DNA of 64,000 bases, from contig OX104132.1 in assembly GCA_944470555.2 (NCBI GenBank), positions 8,069,755 through 8,133,754 on the forward strand. The letters run 5' to 3'. The DNA is from Heterobilharzia americana. Taxonomy: Eukaryota > Platyhelminthes > Trematoda > Strigeidida > Schistosomatidae. Of the stretch, positions 46,501 through 57,386 are shown one piece after another. A model generated the notes under the pieces. That model saw only the letters and a program-made list of their open reading frames with translations, ran no database searches and had not been told where the DNA came from. The translations under genes were made by a program, and so were the position numbers. The number at the start of each line of letters is the position of its first letter. Positions within the stretch are counted from its first letter, which is position 1.

Positions 46501-47242
46501 AAAAGAGACTGTGAACTCCTTTCTACTCATGTTGTCGCTTATATTCGTATTCGTACTACTGTTATTATTTCATTTCTTTTGTGCTTGCATGGATTTCACT
46601 GACCACTAAAAATGAGGGCCTGTAAAAGTCAGGTGTCAAATTTTTTGACTGCACAGATATGATTATGAGCAATAATTTAAACCCGAAACGTGATCAGGTA
46701 AACAATACTGCGTCACACTGTGCTATATATCAAGCTAACAGATCGAATGTTGAATTGCATTCTACCGCATTGGTCAAGTTTTACACTTATGCAGTCAATT
46801 ACTTGTTACTTGAATAGATCATTTTAGCTTCATTCTCCTTACTAGCTAATCACTATAAGATCTATTCTAAAGAGAATCCTGAAACCCAAGGTTGTATACT
46901 ACCTAAGTAAGGAGATAGATCTGTTCATCGCTGGATTAAAATCCTACAGGTTGACACAAAAATGTGCTCTGTAGGCGAGCCTACATTTTTAATTTGTATA
47001 TTAGAACATACTGAAGGTGAATTTCTCGAAGAGAAAGCGGGCTAATTCAGTTTGGCAACTCAAAGTCAGTGACACCTGCTTCCTACTGGTTCGTCAGACA
47101 ATATCACTGTCTGTGGTTAAACCACTGCTAGGCAATCCGAAGGATTAGTGTTGACTTATCTACCACATTAGCTGTTTATATATAGAAAGATTTTTAGTGG
47201 AACGAGCATCTATATGTATAAAAGAAAGCAATGTATACTTAC

Positions 47243-47409
47243 CAAATCAGTTTGATTTGTTCGGAAATCAATAATAAATTCAGTTAGTCGGTCGACTGGA
47301 TGAGATTTCACTCTTATTAATGATTCAGTATAATCATTCCATAGAGTTAATAAGTTGCTTTGTTCAAATATAACTTCATCATCCACGATAATTGAAGTTG
47401 TAACAATTG
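47243..47409 (-). CDS. NETO-like protein, exon with start of CUB domain 2
   Basis: Encodes about 55 residues that begin CUB2. Seen: strong acceptor TTTTACACAG before 47409, strong donor GATTTG|GTAAGT after 47243, open frame IVTTSIIVDDEVIFEQ .. LTEFIIDFRTNQTDL. Entry is phase 1 and exit phase 0, matching the upstream microexon (or directly the CUB1 exon) and the downstream 41.8 kb exon. Taken alone this exon would not be recognisable; its assignment rests on its place between CUB1 and the next exon, and on the hydrophobic-beta pattern expected of the first strands of a CUB fold. The canonical first cysteine of CUB2 is not seen in it. Confidence 0.72.
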
Positions 47410-47879
47410 CTGTGTAAAAGACAGAAAGAGGAGACGAAGCAAAATGAAACAATTAGCGGAAGGTGACTAATTAATGGCTGAACAAGTATTTGACTAAAGT
47501 GATCTGTTATTGGATTCAGAAGTACGAAGAAAGTCTTGGCACTGATTAGGTCGATGGAAATGAAACGCTTTAGACAAGTGCTTCTCCTTTTTTGAATTTC
47601 TTAACCAGTTGTTCTATAGCAGAAGTCTCATCACAAGAGCTGTCATTACTAACTTGTCCAATCTAAAACGTTGTGGCACCTGTTTTCCCTATGAATTCTG
47701 TATTCAGGACGAAATCGGTGTTCATTTTCACACTGTTATCAGTAATCTTTTAATTGGCTTCAGCTAATCAGTGGTGATATTTAGTCTTAAAGGATTCCTA
47801 AGATTAACGAGTCTCAGTTGGGATGAAACGTATTCCTGTATTCCACTCCTAACCATTATCTATCCGTAGTATCAAAGTG

Positions 47880-47965
47880 GAAAATACAGGCAATATCGAG
47901 GCAAGCGTGCTAGAGCCCATATGCCGATAGAGACCGATCAATTCGGTCCAATCAACCACGGGATA
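47880..47965 (+). repeat. Sm-alpha-type SINE body fragment
   Basis: AATATCGAGGCAAGCGTG, GAGCCCATATGCCGATAG and CAATTCGGTCCAAT match the block preceding the tRNA-like part in the copy at 27.0 kb. Confidence 0.5.
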
Positions 47966-48724
47966 ATATCACCAACATCATAGATTCCTAACACTTCTTA
48001 AAGGTAATTAGCGTCAGGACACGAAATTTGCGTATCATTGTAAGCCAGTCAGTTTCATCCAATAAATAAGCATATGGATTTAAGTAGAGTACCAAGAAAA
48101 CTCATCCATTATGGATTTATGAGATTTACAGAGGCCTTCTGATGAAATACCCGTTTGACATTAAAAGCGCTTTGGTGAGGGATGTAGGTTAGTTAATAGA
48201 AACAGTAATTAAGTAATATTTCACTTTAGTCTACAAGTTACATATGATAAGGCACATTTGTCGACCGCAATGAATCATCAACTTATGCGTTGTACAGTTC
48301 AGGTTGAAATTTTTCATAGTAAATTGGCAGCTCAACTGTTCAGTTGTAGTGTCAAGAGATTTTCCATTGTCGACTTCCCAGCTGATACTACACATCATGA
48401 GCTGTGATTCAGAAAGGTCGTGAACCCACAATATAAACCACTGACTGATCCTTCATTTTCATTTGTTGCCAACAATCTGCTTCTGTTCTGAGTTGAATTT
48501 ATCTAAGTAGGTTGTAGATGACCCTGAAATGGCTAACTAAGCATGTTGGTCAGAGTTTTGGATTGTGAAGAAATGACTGATTTCAGGGAGGTTTTCGTCA
48601 CAAACTAACATAAGCTAGATGATTACTGATAACCGATAGGCACTGGAAGGGGTCGAACTCTGAAGACTAGGTGAAGTAATTAAGAATTTCTTATTTCAGT
48701 AGTGTACTCAAATTAGGCAATTCA

Positions 48725-48930
48725 TATTTCTAGGTGGTTGGATGCAGTCAGCAGAAAGTTACACTTGACCTCGGTTTCGGGCTTGTTGGCACTCGTCAGC
48801 AGGGCGTGCCAACAGCCTCGACGGAACTAATATCCCGCCTGGTGTTCGAACCCACACCATTTATTGTCGCAGTCAACAGTAATACCACTGAAGTATTTGG
48901 GACACATTTGACGTACTGTAGGACTGTATT
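48725..48930 (-). repeat. SINE-C copy
   Basis: Minus strand: GGTATTACTGTTGACTGCG (A-box region), GGTTCGAACACC (good B box), GCCCTGCTGACGAGTGCC, CCGAAACC, GAGGTCAAG. CTGACGA, GAAA and GTC are all present, but stem II and the outer stem I no longer pair well. Confidence 0.65.
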
Positions 48931-49584
48931 TCGTACACTGGTTGGTCACGATAGAGCAACCAAATTCCTGTTGTCTAGTTATTTCGTGACTTACTTAGTG
49001 TTATCGGTGAGCACGTTTTCTTGCACCTAATTTGATTGATTCTACAAGTCGAAACTCTCCATTAGCACCTCAGAAAATCTATCTTAATCTGTTTCACTAA
49101 TGAACAAAGGAAAGTTATGAGTTCGATTGACTCATTCAGTATTCATTAATTTGTAAAGTGGTTTTCACCACCGATTGACATTCACTGTGTACTCACTGAT
49201 AAGACATCCCACATTAGGTCAAACTAAATGTTCAAAGTTGTCAGAGTCTTTTAGTAGTTCTTCAACTAGTCATGTTCCATGGTGAAAACTATCTCGAAGA
49301 CTCTTTGTTGAATTATCATAAATCAGTTACTAATCTCATCTGAGAATAATCAATTCTGTTGAACATTAACTAATTGAATACAGATCACTAGCAAATAACA
49401 ACTTTCATAAGGGGTTTACATATTCCAAAAGAAATTCCACTCTTCCAGCAATACGCCCAGTTGCACTGATTAGTCACTGGAGACCTACCAACCTCATGTT
49501 GTATAGTACTGAGACCTGACCGAATTCATTTTGCAATGACGTTATCAAGCTAGGAGGCTCAGCATCACGGTGAATTTTGATGGG

Positions 49585-49765
49585 TGTTAGTTGGTTGCAG
49601 GCAATCGACAGGGATTCCCGCTTGACCTAGTTTTCGTCGTTGTTAGCATTTGTCAGAGAGACGCATCTGCAACCCCGAGGGAAGTGATGTCGCCTATAGG
49701 GTTTGGACTCTGGTGTTGTGGTCACAGACGTTACCACTTTGTTTCAATCTCTTTGTGCTAATGTG
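49585..49765 (-). repeat. SINE-C copy (degenerate)
   Basis: GTTAGTTGGTTGCAGGCAATCG, ACCTAGTTTTCGTCG, GAGAGACGCATCTGCAACC and the B-box relic TTTGGACTC align with the 48.8 kb copy. Confidence 0.5.
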
Positions 49766-50082
49766 TCATATTCAGTAATTATTATTTATACCTTTCAGTT
49801 TTTTCCAAACTATCTGCCTATCAGATAAATAAACAGTGAGAACGAAAGAGTCTTAGGTATTGGTTTTATCATGTACTGCATTTTCAGTGCTAATATTCAC
49901 CGAAGGTTTAATGGAGGCTGAATACAGACGTCTAAGGTTCTATGATGACTCATTTCTTTTCAATACTAAGAAAAATTCATCCTTGTTTACTGAAGAACTG
50001 CATGAAAGCTACTCCAAATAACTTTGAGTATGATAAGTGCTCAAGTATATTTGAAGTTAACTAGGAGAAGGAAGCCACTCAC

Positions 50083-50109
50083 GTTTTTGGGGTAACGGTT
50101 CATCTTTAT
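50083..50109 (-). CDS. NETO-like protein, 27-nt microexon (inter-CUB linker)
   Basis: A very short exon between CUB1 and CUB2. Seen: acceptor TTATTTTACAG before 50109, donor AAAAAC|GTGAGT after 50083, and a 27-base body reading KDEPLPQK with split codons at both ends. It enters and leaves in phase 1, which is what the flanking exons require (CUB1 exon exits phase 1; next exon enters phase 1). Joining gives ..LRN-KDEPLPQK-PIVTT.., resembling the short charged, proline-containing CUB1-CUB2 linker of NETO proteins. Because it is symmetric it could be skipped without changing frame, so alternative splicing is possible. Support is from splice signals, phase and position only. Confidence 0.72.
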
Positions 50110-50319
50110 CTGTAAAATAATGAGAAAACACTCGACAGTATTGCAGTATAATATATGCATACATGTTTGAAGTGATTAACATAAGAACAATTAAAAATTA
50201 CGATCGGTTCAAGAAACAATGAGGTGATTACAAGGTAACAAACAGTCACTAGTATCTTGTTTGCAGACTGGACGAAAATTTAAAATTGCTTATGCACATA
50301 GTTACATGACTCTATAGCT

Positions 50320-50590
50320 TATTGAATAACTCTAGCATTTGAGGCATTGGGTTCTGGGTTCCCTTGTCAATAGAAATACCATTACTCCTTGGAATGCAAG
50401 TACGCTGAGCTGATAAATCTATAGTAGGACGAAACGTGGCTTGTGGATTCGATTGTTAGCTTTCAGCAATCAGATTACCCCCTAGGGCAACTTCGGTTGA
50501 GGCTGAGGCTGAGGCAGCCAAACAACCGTGCATCCTCCAACAAAGGAAAAGCAATTCGACCTAGAATAATAAAATGAAAATTACAAGTAT
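50320..50590 (+). repeat. Sm-alpha-type SINE copy (degenerate hammerhead)
   Basis: GCATTTGAGGCATTGGG, a weak B box TGGGTTCCC, GCTGATAAATC, TAGTAGGACGAAACG, TGTGGATTCG, then AGCAATTCGACC..GAAAATTACAAGT. CTGATGA reads CTGATAA. Confidence 0.6.
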
Positions 50591-51786
50591 TCTCAAACAG
50601 CAAATAAATGACTGTTTGTCAAAACATTAACTACCTCTTCTATTCACAAAGTTCTCCTTACTAACCTTTCTTATGTAGAAGTATCCTAGTAAATGCAGTT
50701 GGTCAAGTCAACTACCCTAGAAATGAAACGCTCAAGAACAAACATCAAAGCTTAGAGAACACCAAACAATTCGTAACCTGACGTTTCCAAGTATTTACAT
50801 GCTTCCTGAGCACTACAGTAAACCCCAGTAGAAGCAGGAAGACATCTTCACTACACGAATCTGTCTAAAAGAAAACATTCCTTGTCGAATTACTCCTTCA
50901 TTATTCACCATTAATTATTGAACTGAGGAGTATCTTGTGCTTAGAATACACCCAATGAAAACTGATCAGTATGACTGTTTTGAATTTTAGTTCTGTAAAG
51001 AGAAATTCATCAGAAATTTTGGTTTGTTCAATTACCTCGCATCACAGGAAGTGTAGACTGAAGATTATTTGAGGATGAAGCTTGAAGGGAGTACGTGTGT
51101 GTGTGTTTGCGTGTGAGTGACTAATCTGATGGAATGTAAGTACAAGTGTACTTGCATCACCGACTGGAATTTCGGTTGTTCGACAATTAGTGTAGAAACT
51201 GAGGAATTTCAATCACACATATATCCCCCGTATGACCTTGAGAAGAACAAGTGTAACAGATTGGGCAGGAAAACATGATATCATTTCTCTTCTTCCAGTT
51301 CTCGCCAGCTACTTACAGCTTCTGTAATCCAAAGCACTATATTATGGAGCAGTATCTTAGGAGATCTTTGCTATGCTTACGTGTATGGTTGGAAGCTATT
51401 ATTGCTTATCAATAAAGCTGCTGCCCGGTTTGATTTCATTTTTACTCTATTCTTAACACAAATAATACAAGTTGACAAAACTGCGGGTTGTGATGGTGCT
51501 TAGAAACTCAGTATATTATTTTGGCATACGTCCAATTGACTCAGAGTCAGTTTATCATCGGAAACCTAAATTATATTCCAATAATTCGTTAAATGCTGTT
51601 GAAATGAGCAAAGAATATTCTTTTCGAGAACTTCTGCTCCACGTCCCACAGTGCTATATTGTGTAATATTGTATAATTTTCGCGTCAACAATATTGAGCT
51701 TTCGTCTAATATTTCGCTATTAATACTATACAGTTGGAGTAATTTTCTTCACAGAAGTCTTATGTCAACATTAATACCACAGTAAA

Positions 51787-52280
51787 TTATTTATTTATTA
51801 TTATTATTTCTCCCTTGGGTTCCCAGCGGAACATAGGGCTTCAGTAGCACGTCGCTATTGCACTCTCTTCTCTGAATTCTTTTCAACCTGGCTCCACGAC
51901 TGCCCAAAAAATTTGATTTCCTCCTCACACGATCTCCTCCATGTCACCCCTGGACGCTCAAGTCGTCGTTCCCCCTTTCGGTTCCACTCGAGGCCCTGGC
52001 CTGGCGCGTGAAGTCCGCAAGTGTTTTTTTTCGGTGTATTTCAATCCAATCCATCTCCACTTTCTTCTGCATATTTGTTAGGCGATGGGTTCTTGGTTGG
52101 TTCGTTGCCAGAGTGAGTTCTTTGTTGCTTATTCTTTCTGCATTTTGTTGGAAATGCTTTTCATAATGCGCCAAGTTTCTGAACCATATAGAAGGGCTGA
52201 CTTGACTGAATTAGTATTGAAAATCCGGATGTTGTTCACGCTTTATGCTGAGTGCAGTAGATCTCCACACTGATTTCAGA
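51787..52280 (-). mobile_element. RTE-like non-LTR retrotransposon, short diverged 3' fragment (R6)
   Basis: Minus-strand match to the last ~500 bases of R5: CCCTATGTTCCGCTGGGAACCC, SNKELTLATNQPRTHRLT, and the start of the C-terminal region (ISVEIYCTQHK-equivalent). More diverged from R1-R4 than they are from each other, with internal deletions. Preceded by a TAA-rich tail, as expected for the 3' end. Confidence 0.8.
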
Positions 52281-53073
52281 GAATAAATTATTATTGGAAT
52301 TAAATTCAAAATTATATTATAAGACGGTGGTTTGGTAAAACATTTGGAGAGTGTGCATGAAAGTAAGACGAAGTAAACAAAAGTAGATATTTTGAGAAAT
52401 ACTTGCTGAATAAAATGTTACTAATGTTAAGGAAAAATAACGATTATTTCAGACTCCATATCTACAGTACAGAATTTGAAAATAAGGCTACATGCAACTG
52501 AAAGCTAAGGGATCTTTGAATCGAGGATGGCACCAAGCTAGTTGTAGCGGTAAAACGTGTTTTTCTAAACAAATAGTTCGTATTGTTTAATACTGATTGC
52601 CACAGATTCTGCAGTTTGAAGGATTCAGAGGTGGATGCCTTTTGTCATGTTGATGGGAACCAGTTAAGGAATGAAATATGATTTATTCATATTCACCCTA
52701 TGGTTTGTTTGAAATGAGTGCGCCAATGTGGAGCTGTTAACGGTCTTTATCACACCTTTGCTCAGCCGCACTGCAAGATGTTCGCAAGCACGGAAAATCA
52801 CATTTCTAGGGAAGTGCCAAGTATAACTAACTCTGCAGGAGCAGTTGAACTGAAAAATACAAACGGAAGTGACAAGTCAGTCTCGATGTCACCATTGATC
52901 ATAAGGAAAATGTAGTTCGTAATTTACCAGCATTAAAAGTTCTTCGAATGAGGCAAGGAGACTCATCTTCTAGAAGTGCCAAATAGTTACAGTGAGTCAT
53001 TCTAGGGAAATACCTGTCGAATTATCAACTCTATAGTGTTATACTCAGATTTAGCTACTGATTAGTAACTTAC

Positions 53074-53334
53074 TTCTTAGCTTACTGAAATAGTAAACAG
53101 CTTGAAATCCAGACTTTTCAATACTGAAATCTGAATGATAACGTAGTCGTAACCATCGACCAGTTGATTTAATTGCATGCAACTGACGACTGTCTGAACA
53201 AAATCTACCAATCAACGGGGAAAAACCATATTCCCCATCACGAACTTCCAAATAGTCATTGATACAGTCTGCTGACGGTTCAAAGTGAAAAGGTCCACGA
53301 AAATCAAGAATAATTTGTTGATCTTCTTGTGGAG
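53074..53334 (-). CDS. NETO-like protein, exon with most of CUB domain 1
   Basis: This exon encodes about 86 residues forming the bulk of a CUB domain. Seen: the acceptor ends in ..GGATAG before 53334, the donor is AA|GTAAGT after 53074, and translation runs PQEDQQIILDF, then CINDYLEVRDG, then GFSPLIGRFC, then a SGFQAVYYF end. The C-x2-D-Y-L-E-V-R-D-G signature is the CUB calcium-site strand, and the GFSPxIGRFC stretch closely resembles CUB1 of animal NETO proteins, more so than generic CUBs. Entry is phase 1 (two bases complete a codon) and exit is phase 1. An alternative donor 12 bases earlier (exon end 53086, GTAAGC) keeps the frame and would drop four residues. The first CUB strand and the signal peptide must come from an upstream exon that I did not find. 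In animals NETO proteins sit at the synapse beside kainate-type glutamate receptors; that role here is inferred by family. Confidence 0.87.
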
Positions 53335-53839
53335 CTATCCAATTATTTTAAAACAATAAAATATGGATTAGTACTTTAAAGTTGGGTTAAATAAACATTT
53401 CGTGAAATACTATATTAGCAAGCTTAAGTATTTATAACACTTCTGTGGAAAATACCACTGAAATTGCACAGATTTGTGTCATACTATAAACTAAATATGT
53501 GTAGATAAGAATTTGTTTCAATTATCCATATTTATTGTCATCAATTCTATGCAGCTGATGTGTTTCAGGAGTATTATATTAAAACGCATTCAACGCTTTA
53601 CCGATCCACTTTTCAGTTTCGATTTCTAGACTGCCAAATCCCTTCGTTGTGAATCAGTACCCTCTATTGAGTTTTTTAATTATTAAATGTGATTGAATAC
53701 ACCTTGTGTACTCACTGAGTCGTCAGTTCACATTTTTCGCTTCTAGATTCGCACAGTCACCACAGAATGCACCCTGTTGCTCATCTACAAGCTAGACGGA
53801 AAGCTATCAACACCCGATCTCTCCAATAGCTGTCAAAAA

Positions 53840-54210
53840 CTGGAAAATATGCGTCTCATATAAGTGCCATTGGTTTTGTATTATTTTATTTATTTGAAAA
53901 GTTATCCTACTCATGATTTAGTTGGCAACATTACTGAATACCTCGGTTGGAGAGCTTTCTGTCGACTCCTCATCCATTTCTGTACGACTTATAGTTTAGA
54001 ACTAACTTCATGTTTAATGAAATCCATTATTGTAGTTCATCATCTCATTTCTTTTTAGAAACGATGGTGCGTTATGGCGAGGCAATTCGGTTGCGTATAA
54101 ACAGATAAATCAGAATACCTAAAATATACAGACAACAGGCGCGGGTGAACTGAAAATAAGAGTATTCTTGACCGATCACGTGCTTAAGACAACTATAACC
54201 AGGCAAAGAT
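53840..54210 (+). repeat. Dispersed ~650-bp repeat (family D), copy 2
   Basis: GGAAAATATG, TATTTTATTTATTTG, CTGTACGACTTATA, ATGGTGCGTTATGGCGAGG and AAATCAGAATACC align in order with copies 1 and 3. Confidence 0.55.
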
Positions 54211-54759
54211 TTAATGAAGTTGTAACCGTCTTCTTTATCGTCGTCATCAGGTAACGCTAAGGATAAGAGAAAGCAACTATGACTCTTTATTTTGGTAAAC
54301 AGTATGCATCTCTAGGATTAGTCCAGTCTCTTCATGATTGGATTTTAAAAACTAGACAGTATAGTGGAGTTATAGTTAACTTCTCATCATTACCTTCCTC
54401 GGGTGATCCACGTGAAGAACTTTTTAACTTCAGCAGCCATAAAGTAAATTGGAGCAAAACATTTCGAAAAATCTGATCACATACGTATTTGTCACAGACA
54501 TTTCAATGGAAATTAAAAATGAGATAAGGGGTGAGAATATGGAAGGATGTCACATAGGAAGGTTAGATTAAAGGCCAAATAATGACAAAAATCAATACAG
54601 GGCAAAACAGTAGTACATCGAACTTGGTTTCAGAGTTGAATTCACCAAGTTAAGTTTAATGTGATTATAAATTACTTTTGAACACGTAAAGGTAGCTTAA
54701 GCTCCCTAATAGCTAAAGCTTCGACAAATTTAAGAATCTATCCCCAACACTTTTTGTAA

Positions 54760-55260
54760 GTAGGTCTAAAAGATATAGTGACGTCAGTTTTGTGAACTTT
54801 CTCAATGACAGGCTTCGTGATCAACAGTCTTGAACGTTTGTTACCAACATTTATGGATTCAAGTAACTCAATTTACTTCTGAAGTTTTTTTGAAATGTGC
54901 ACCAAGGCAGTTACTTGCATGAACCTATGAGTTCTCCCTATATATGCGTCACCATACGTACATTTGAAGAGGTAGATACAGTGAGATGTGACATTTTTGT
55001 TCACATGCTGTAAGGGTTAGGGCAAATATACAAGCTTTATGGTTTCTATTCAATCGGATCCTAGCTGCAGCGTTAAAAATTCTGCCTAAGGATTTCTCTT
55101 TAAAGTTACCTTCGTACGAAAGACTGATGAAAATGTCTTTCTTCGGGACAAAGTAAAGAGCAGGTTTCAGTGCTCTGGATACTTTGCGCTGGCTTATAAA
55201 TTTTGATGGATAATTCCAGTCAACTTTCTTGCCTCGTCTTTCGAAGTATCATCTATGCAT
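54760..55260 (-). pseudogene. Penelope-like element fragment, minus strand
   Basis: Minus-strand pieces read LKPALYFVPKKDIFISLSYE, then FKCTYGDAYIGRTHR (GIY-YIG core, with C-x-Y before the YIG and GRT after it). IELLESINVGNKRSRLL and a downstream stretch follow. Order and motifs match the linker plus GIY-YIG end of PLEs. Several stops interrupt it. A plus-strand PLE end follows at 55.6 kb, so two PLE remnants lie head to head. Confidence 0.7.
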
Positions 55261-55599
55261 GTTCGTTGAATTCTATTCAATCAACACCTGAGTAGTGCTC
55301 ATTTGCATTATAAATTGAGCAAAAGTTGTGATAATTCAGCTGTTGCCATGTTCATCCGGGTTTCCATTAGACAGATCGTTGTATGAATCCATCCTGCTGT
55401 CGACTAGTTAGTATGTTTAAAAAAGATAAGCCATCACTGTCGTCTTCTACACATGTCAAGGACATGCTGCTCTGTCATTCGGTCAGTTTAGAAATGAAGT
55501 GGACTGACTTGAATTACCCCACATAATTAGGATATCACAGATATATCTTCCGCCGCTGGGGATTGGAGTAGCACTCAAACCATTGACAACGGAAGATAA

Positions 55600-55845
55600 G
55601 TTAAATAAAATCTACAAATCAGTTGGGAAAACTGTTCACAATATTATGTTGGACAGTCTAGCCGTCCTATTGCTCACATAATTCATGAATACCAACTAAT
55701 AGTAAAGTGACACGAAGCAGCCAACTTGCTTTCAATCCACGCAGGTAATCAAAATAACACACTTGACTGGAAAAATGTAGAGATCCTCAAAAGAGCAGGT
55801 TCAAAGGTTGGTAGAGAATTTTTAGAGGCATGGCATTCCAACTAA
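55600..55845 (+). pseudogene. Penelope-like element C-terminus, plus strand
   Basis: Plus-strand pieces read QYYVGQSSRPIAHIIHEYQL, then LDWKNVEIL and GREFLEAWHSN. The YxGQ-S/T-x-R-P..R/I-x-x-H-E core and the terminal REFLEAWHS are PLE hallmarks. One stop falls after IVK. It has the same terminal motif as REFLKAWHSG at 60.8 kb, but is a different copy. Confidence 0.72.
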
Positions 55846-55854
55846 AAGTTAATT

Positions 55855-56040
55855 TAGAAGTAGTATTCATCATGGACTGACATCAACTGGGGAACCATTG
55901 GAAATCTGAGAGCACTGGACACCTGTTTCGTCCTAGTATGGGACTCCTCAGCAGTACGCACCCACGACCCGGCTGGGGTCGAACTCAGGACCTTCAGGTC
56001 CCACGACGAACGCGCCAACCATTCAGCCACTGGGTCGGTT
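55855..56040 (-). repeat. SINE-B copy, minus orientation, near full-length
   Basis: Minus strand: ACCCAGTGGCTGAATGG (A-box-like), GTTCGACCCC (B-box), TGGGTGCGTACTG, an intact hammerhead block, and CCAATGGTTCC..GATGTCAGTCCATGATGAATACTAC. The best template for the family in this window. Confidence 0.78.
55912..55957 (-). ncRNA. SINE-B hammerhead ribozyme, core intact
   Basis: Minus strand: stem I GTACTG, core CTGAGGA, stem II GTCC-CATACTA-GGAC, GAAA, stem III ACA-GG-TGT, triplet GTC, stem I CAGTGC (one G-U). All invariant positions are present. Stem III is only three pairs, so single-molecule activity may be weak. Confidence 0.75.
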
Positions 56041-56189
56041 TCCAGTGGTTCACACTTTCCAACATCTGTCAATTCACGACATAGCGCAACTGTCACCCAA
56101 GGTCTTCACTTAGCATCCACTTCACTTCCGACTGGTTGACCCACAGGTCACGGCTATTCATTAGAACTTCCTAACATCCATCTGGAAGC

Positions 56190-56235
56190 GTACTGCTGAG
56201 GAGTCCCATACTATGACGAAACAGCTGTCCAGTGC
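56190..56235 (+). ncRNA. SINE-B hammerhead ribozyme, core intact, weak stem II
   Basis: GTACTG, CTGAGGA, stem II GTCC-CATACTA-TGAC (three pairs plus one mismatch), GAAA, palindromic ACAGCTGT stem III, GTC, CAGTGC. Core complete; the loss of one stem II pair may reduce activity. Confidence 0.7.
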
Positions 56236-56290
56236 TCCCAGATTTTCAGTGGTTTCCCAACTGATGTCAGTCCATGATGAATAATACTTC
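56190..56290 (+). repeat. SINE-B 3' half, plus orientation
   Basis: GTACTGCTGAGGAGTCCC through CAGTCCATGATGAATAATAC. It lies about 150 bases from an opposite-strand copy, so a transcript across 55.86-56.29 kb could fold into a long hairpin. Confidence 0.75.
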
Positions 56291-56929
56291 TAAATTAAAA
56301 ATCCCCATTCATCTCAAAAATACATTAAAAGTTAATTAACAGGCATCTATAATTTACTGGGGAAGAAATACAAACTTCCATCAGCCAAGAACAAAATGAT
56401 CAAACAAACTAATAATGGAGCACGTTTTTACAGTAACAAGTAGCACAATTTCACTCCAATAAAGATACTGTACCAGTGTGACCGAAGGAAACTTAAGGTC
56501 AAACAGGTCAAGGTGTGATGAAATCTCTTTCCTAACTTACAAATGGACAACATCCGACGTTGGCATACAACATTATCTTAACATTCGTGTAAAAATCGAG
56601 CATAGTTCACTTCTTTATTAAGTTAGTGCGGGGGATGTCATCAGACATGACGGTAAAACACCCATGATAAAATAACAAGCCTCAAAGAACACCAAAGCAT
56701 CATCATATTACTACAGTGATATGTCACAATTACAGAGTAAATTCACTACCAGCTTATAGTACACTGTTTAGGAGACAATGTGGTTGACTATATGTTTGCA
56801 CCTACTTCATCTGTATTTGCCAAGTCACTTGCTCTTGTGAACTTGTTAAATAGGCCGAAAAGACTACGATCTGTTAAAACATATCTCCAAACACTGACGT
56901 ACATAGTGGAGAATATATGTAGCTCAGGT

Positions 56930-57159
56930 CGATGGTCTTGTTTGTATTGTGTTCTCTGAGCTGGGCTTTTTAATCGTGAAGCTTTCATTCTTTCTAAATG
57001 ACATCATCAGCACTAACTTCAATATGAAGTGAGCTGTCAATATCTCTCGATGAGTGACTTAGTAGCTTGCCTTGACGAAGCGGTCTGTGATTGGTTGTTT
57101 CCCTTTGTTGTTGTGTCATTGATTGTATAGATTTTCCGGTTGGCTATCCCTCTGCTTCA
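56930..57159 (-). repeat. Penelope-like element 3' region, outer part of left inverted arm
   Basis: Reverse complement of 60905-61135 (e.g. CTGAGCTGGGCTTTTTAATC, GAAGCGGTCTGTGATTGG). It continues at 60471 on the other side of the R5 insertion. The extreme window end (63975-64000) shows the start of another copy (CTGAGCTGGGCTATTTAATTG). Confidence 0.8.
57148..57159. repeat. Target-site duplication of R5, left copy
   Basis: CCCTCTGCTTCA, identical to 60471-60482 directly after the R5 (TAA)n tail. Marks R5 as a true insertion. Confidence 0.85.
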
Positions 57160-57386
57160 ACCTCGCCTGGTTAACTAGTTTACTAGTTACTAGCCGGTCC
57201 TAAGCCCGGGTAAAGAGGGAAGGTTGGGCATAGGGCTAGCAACCCTACCCCGTAAAACAAATCCAACCGCTAAAGAAACTTCAAAGCACAAACAAAATAT
57301 AAAAATGAAAACAAAATTATTCCTCGCTGGAATCGGAGAGGCGAAATGACGCCAGTTGGTGAAAGCCTTCGGGAAGCCAATTGGCC

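Larger units (their letters stand above)
41853..47242. other. Intron of the NETO-like gene (5.4 kb)
   Basis: Contains SINE-B copies, two Sm-alpha-type fragments and a PLE remnant. The stretch 43690-45080 has open frames on both strands (e.g. LPKGLSDVKFGRQVLSVRRD near 44380) but nothing I can identify. Confidence 0.45.
47410..50082. other. Intron of the NETO-like gene (2.7 kb)
   Basis: Contains an Sm-alpha tail fragment and two SINE-C copies. Nothing identifiable in 47460-47870, 47970-48720 or 48940-49560. Confidence 0.5.
50110..53073. other. Intron of the NETO-like gene (3.0 kb)
   Basis: Contains an Sm-alpha-type SINE and a short RTE fragment. Nothing identifiable in 50600-51770 and 52300-53050, apart from a short GT run near 51094. 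Confidence 0.5.
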
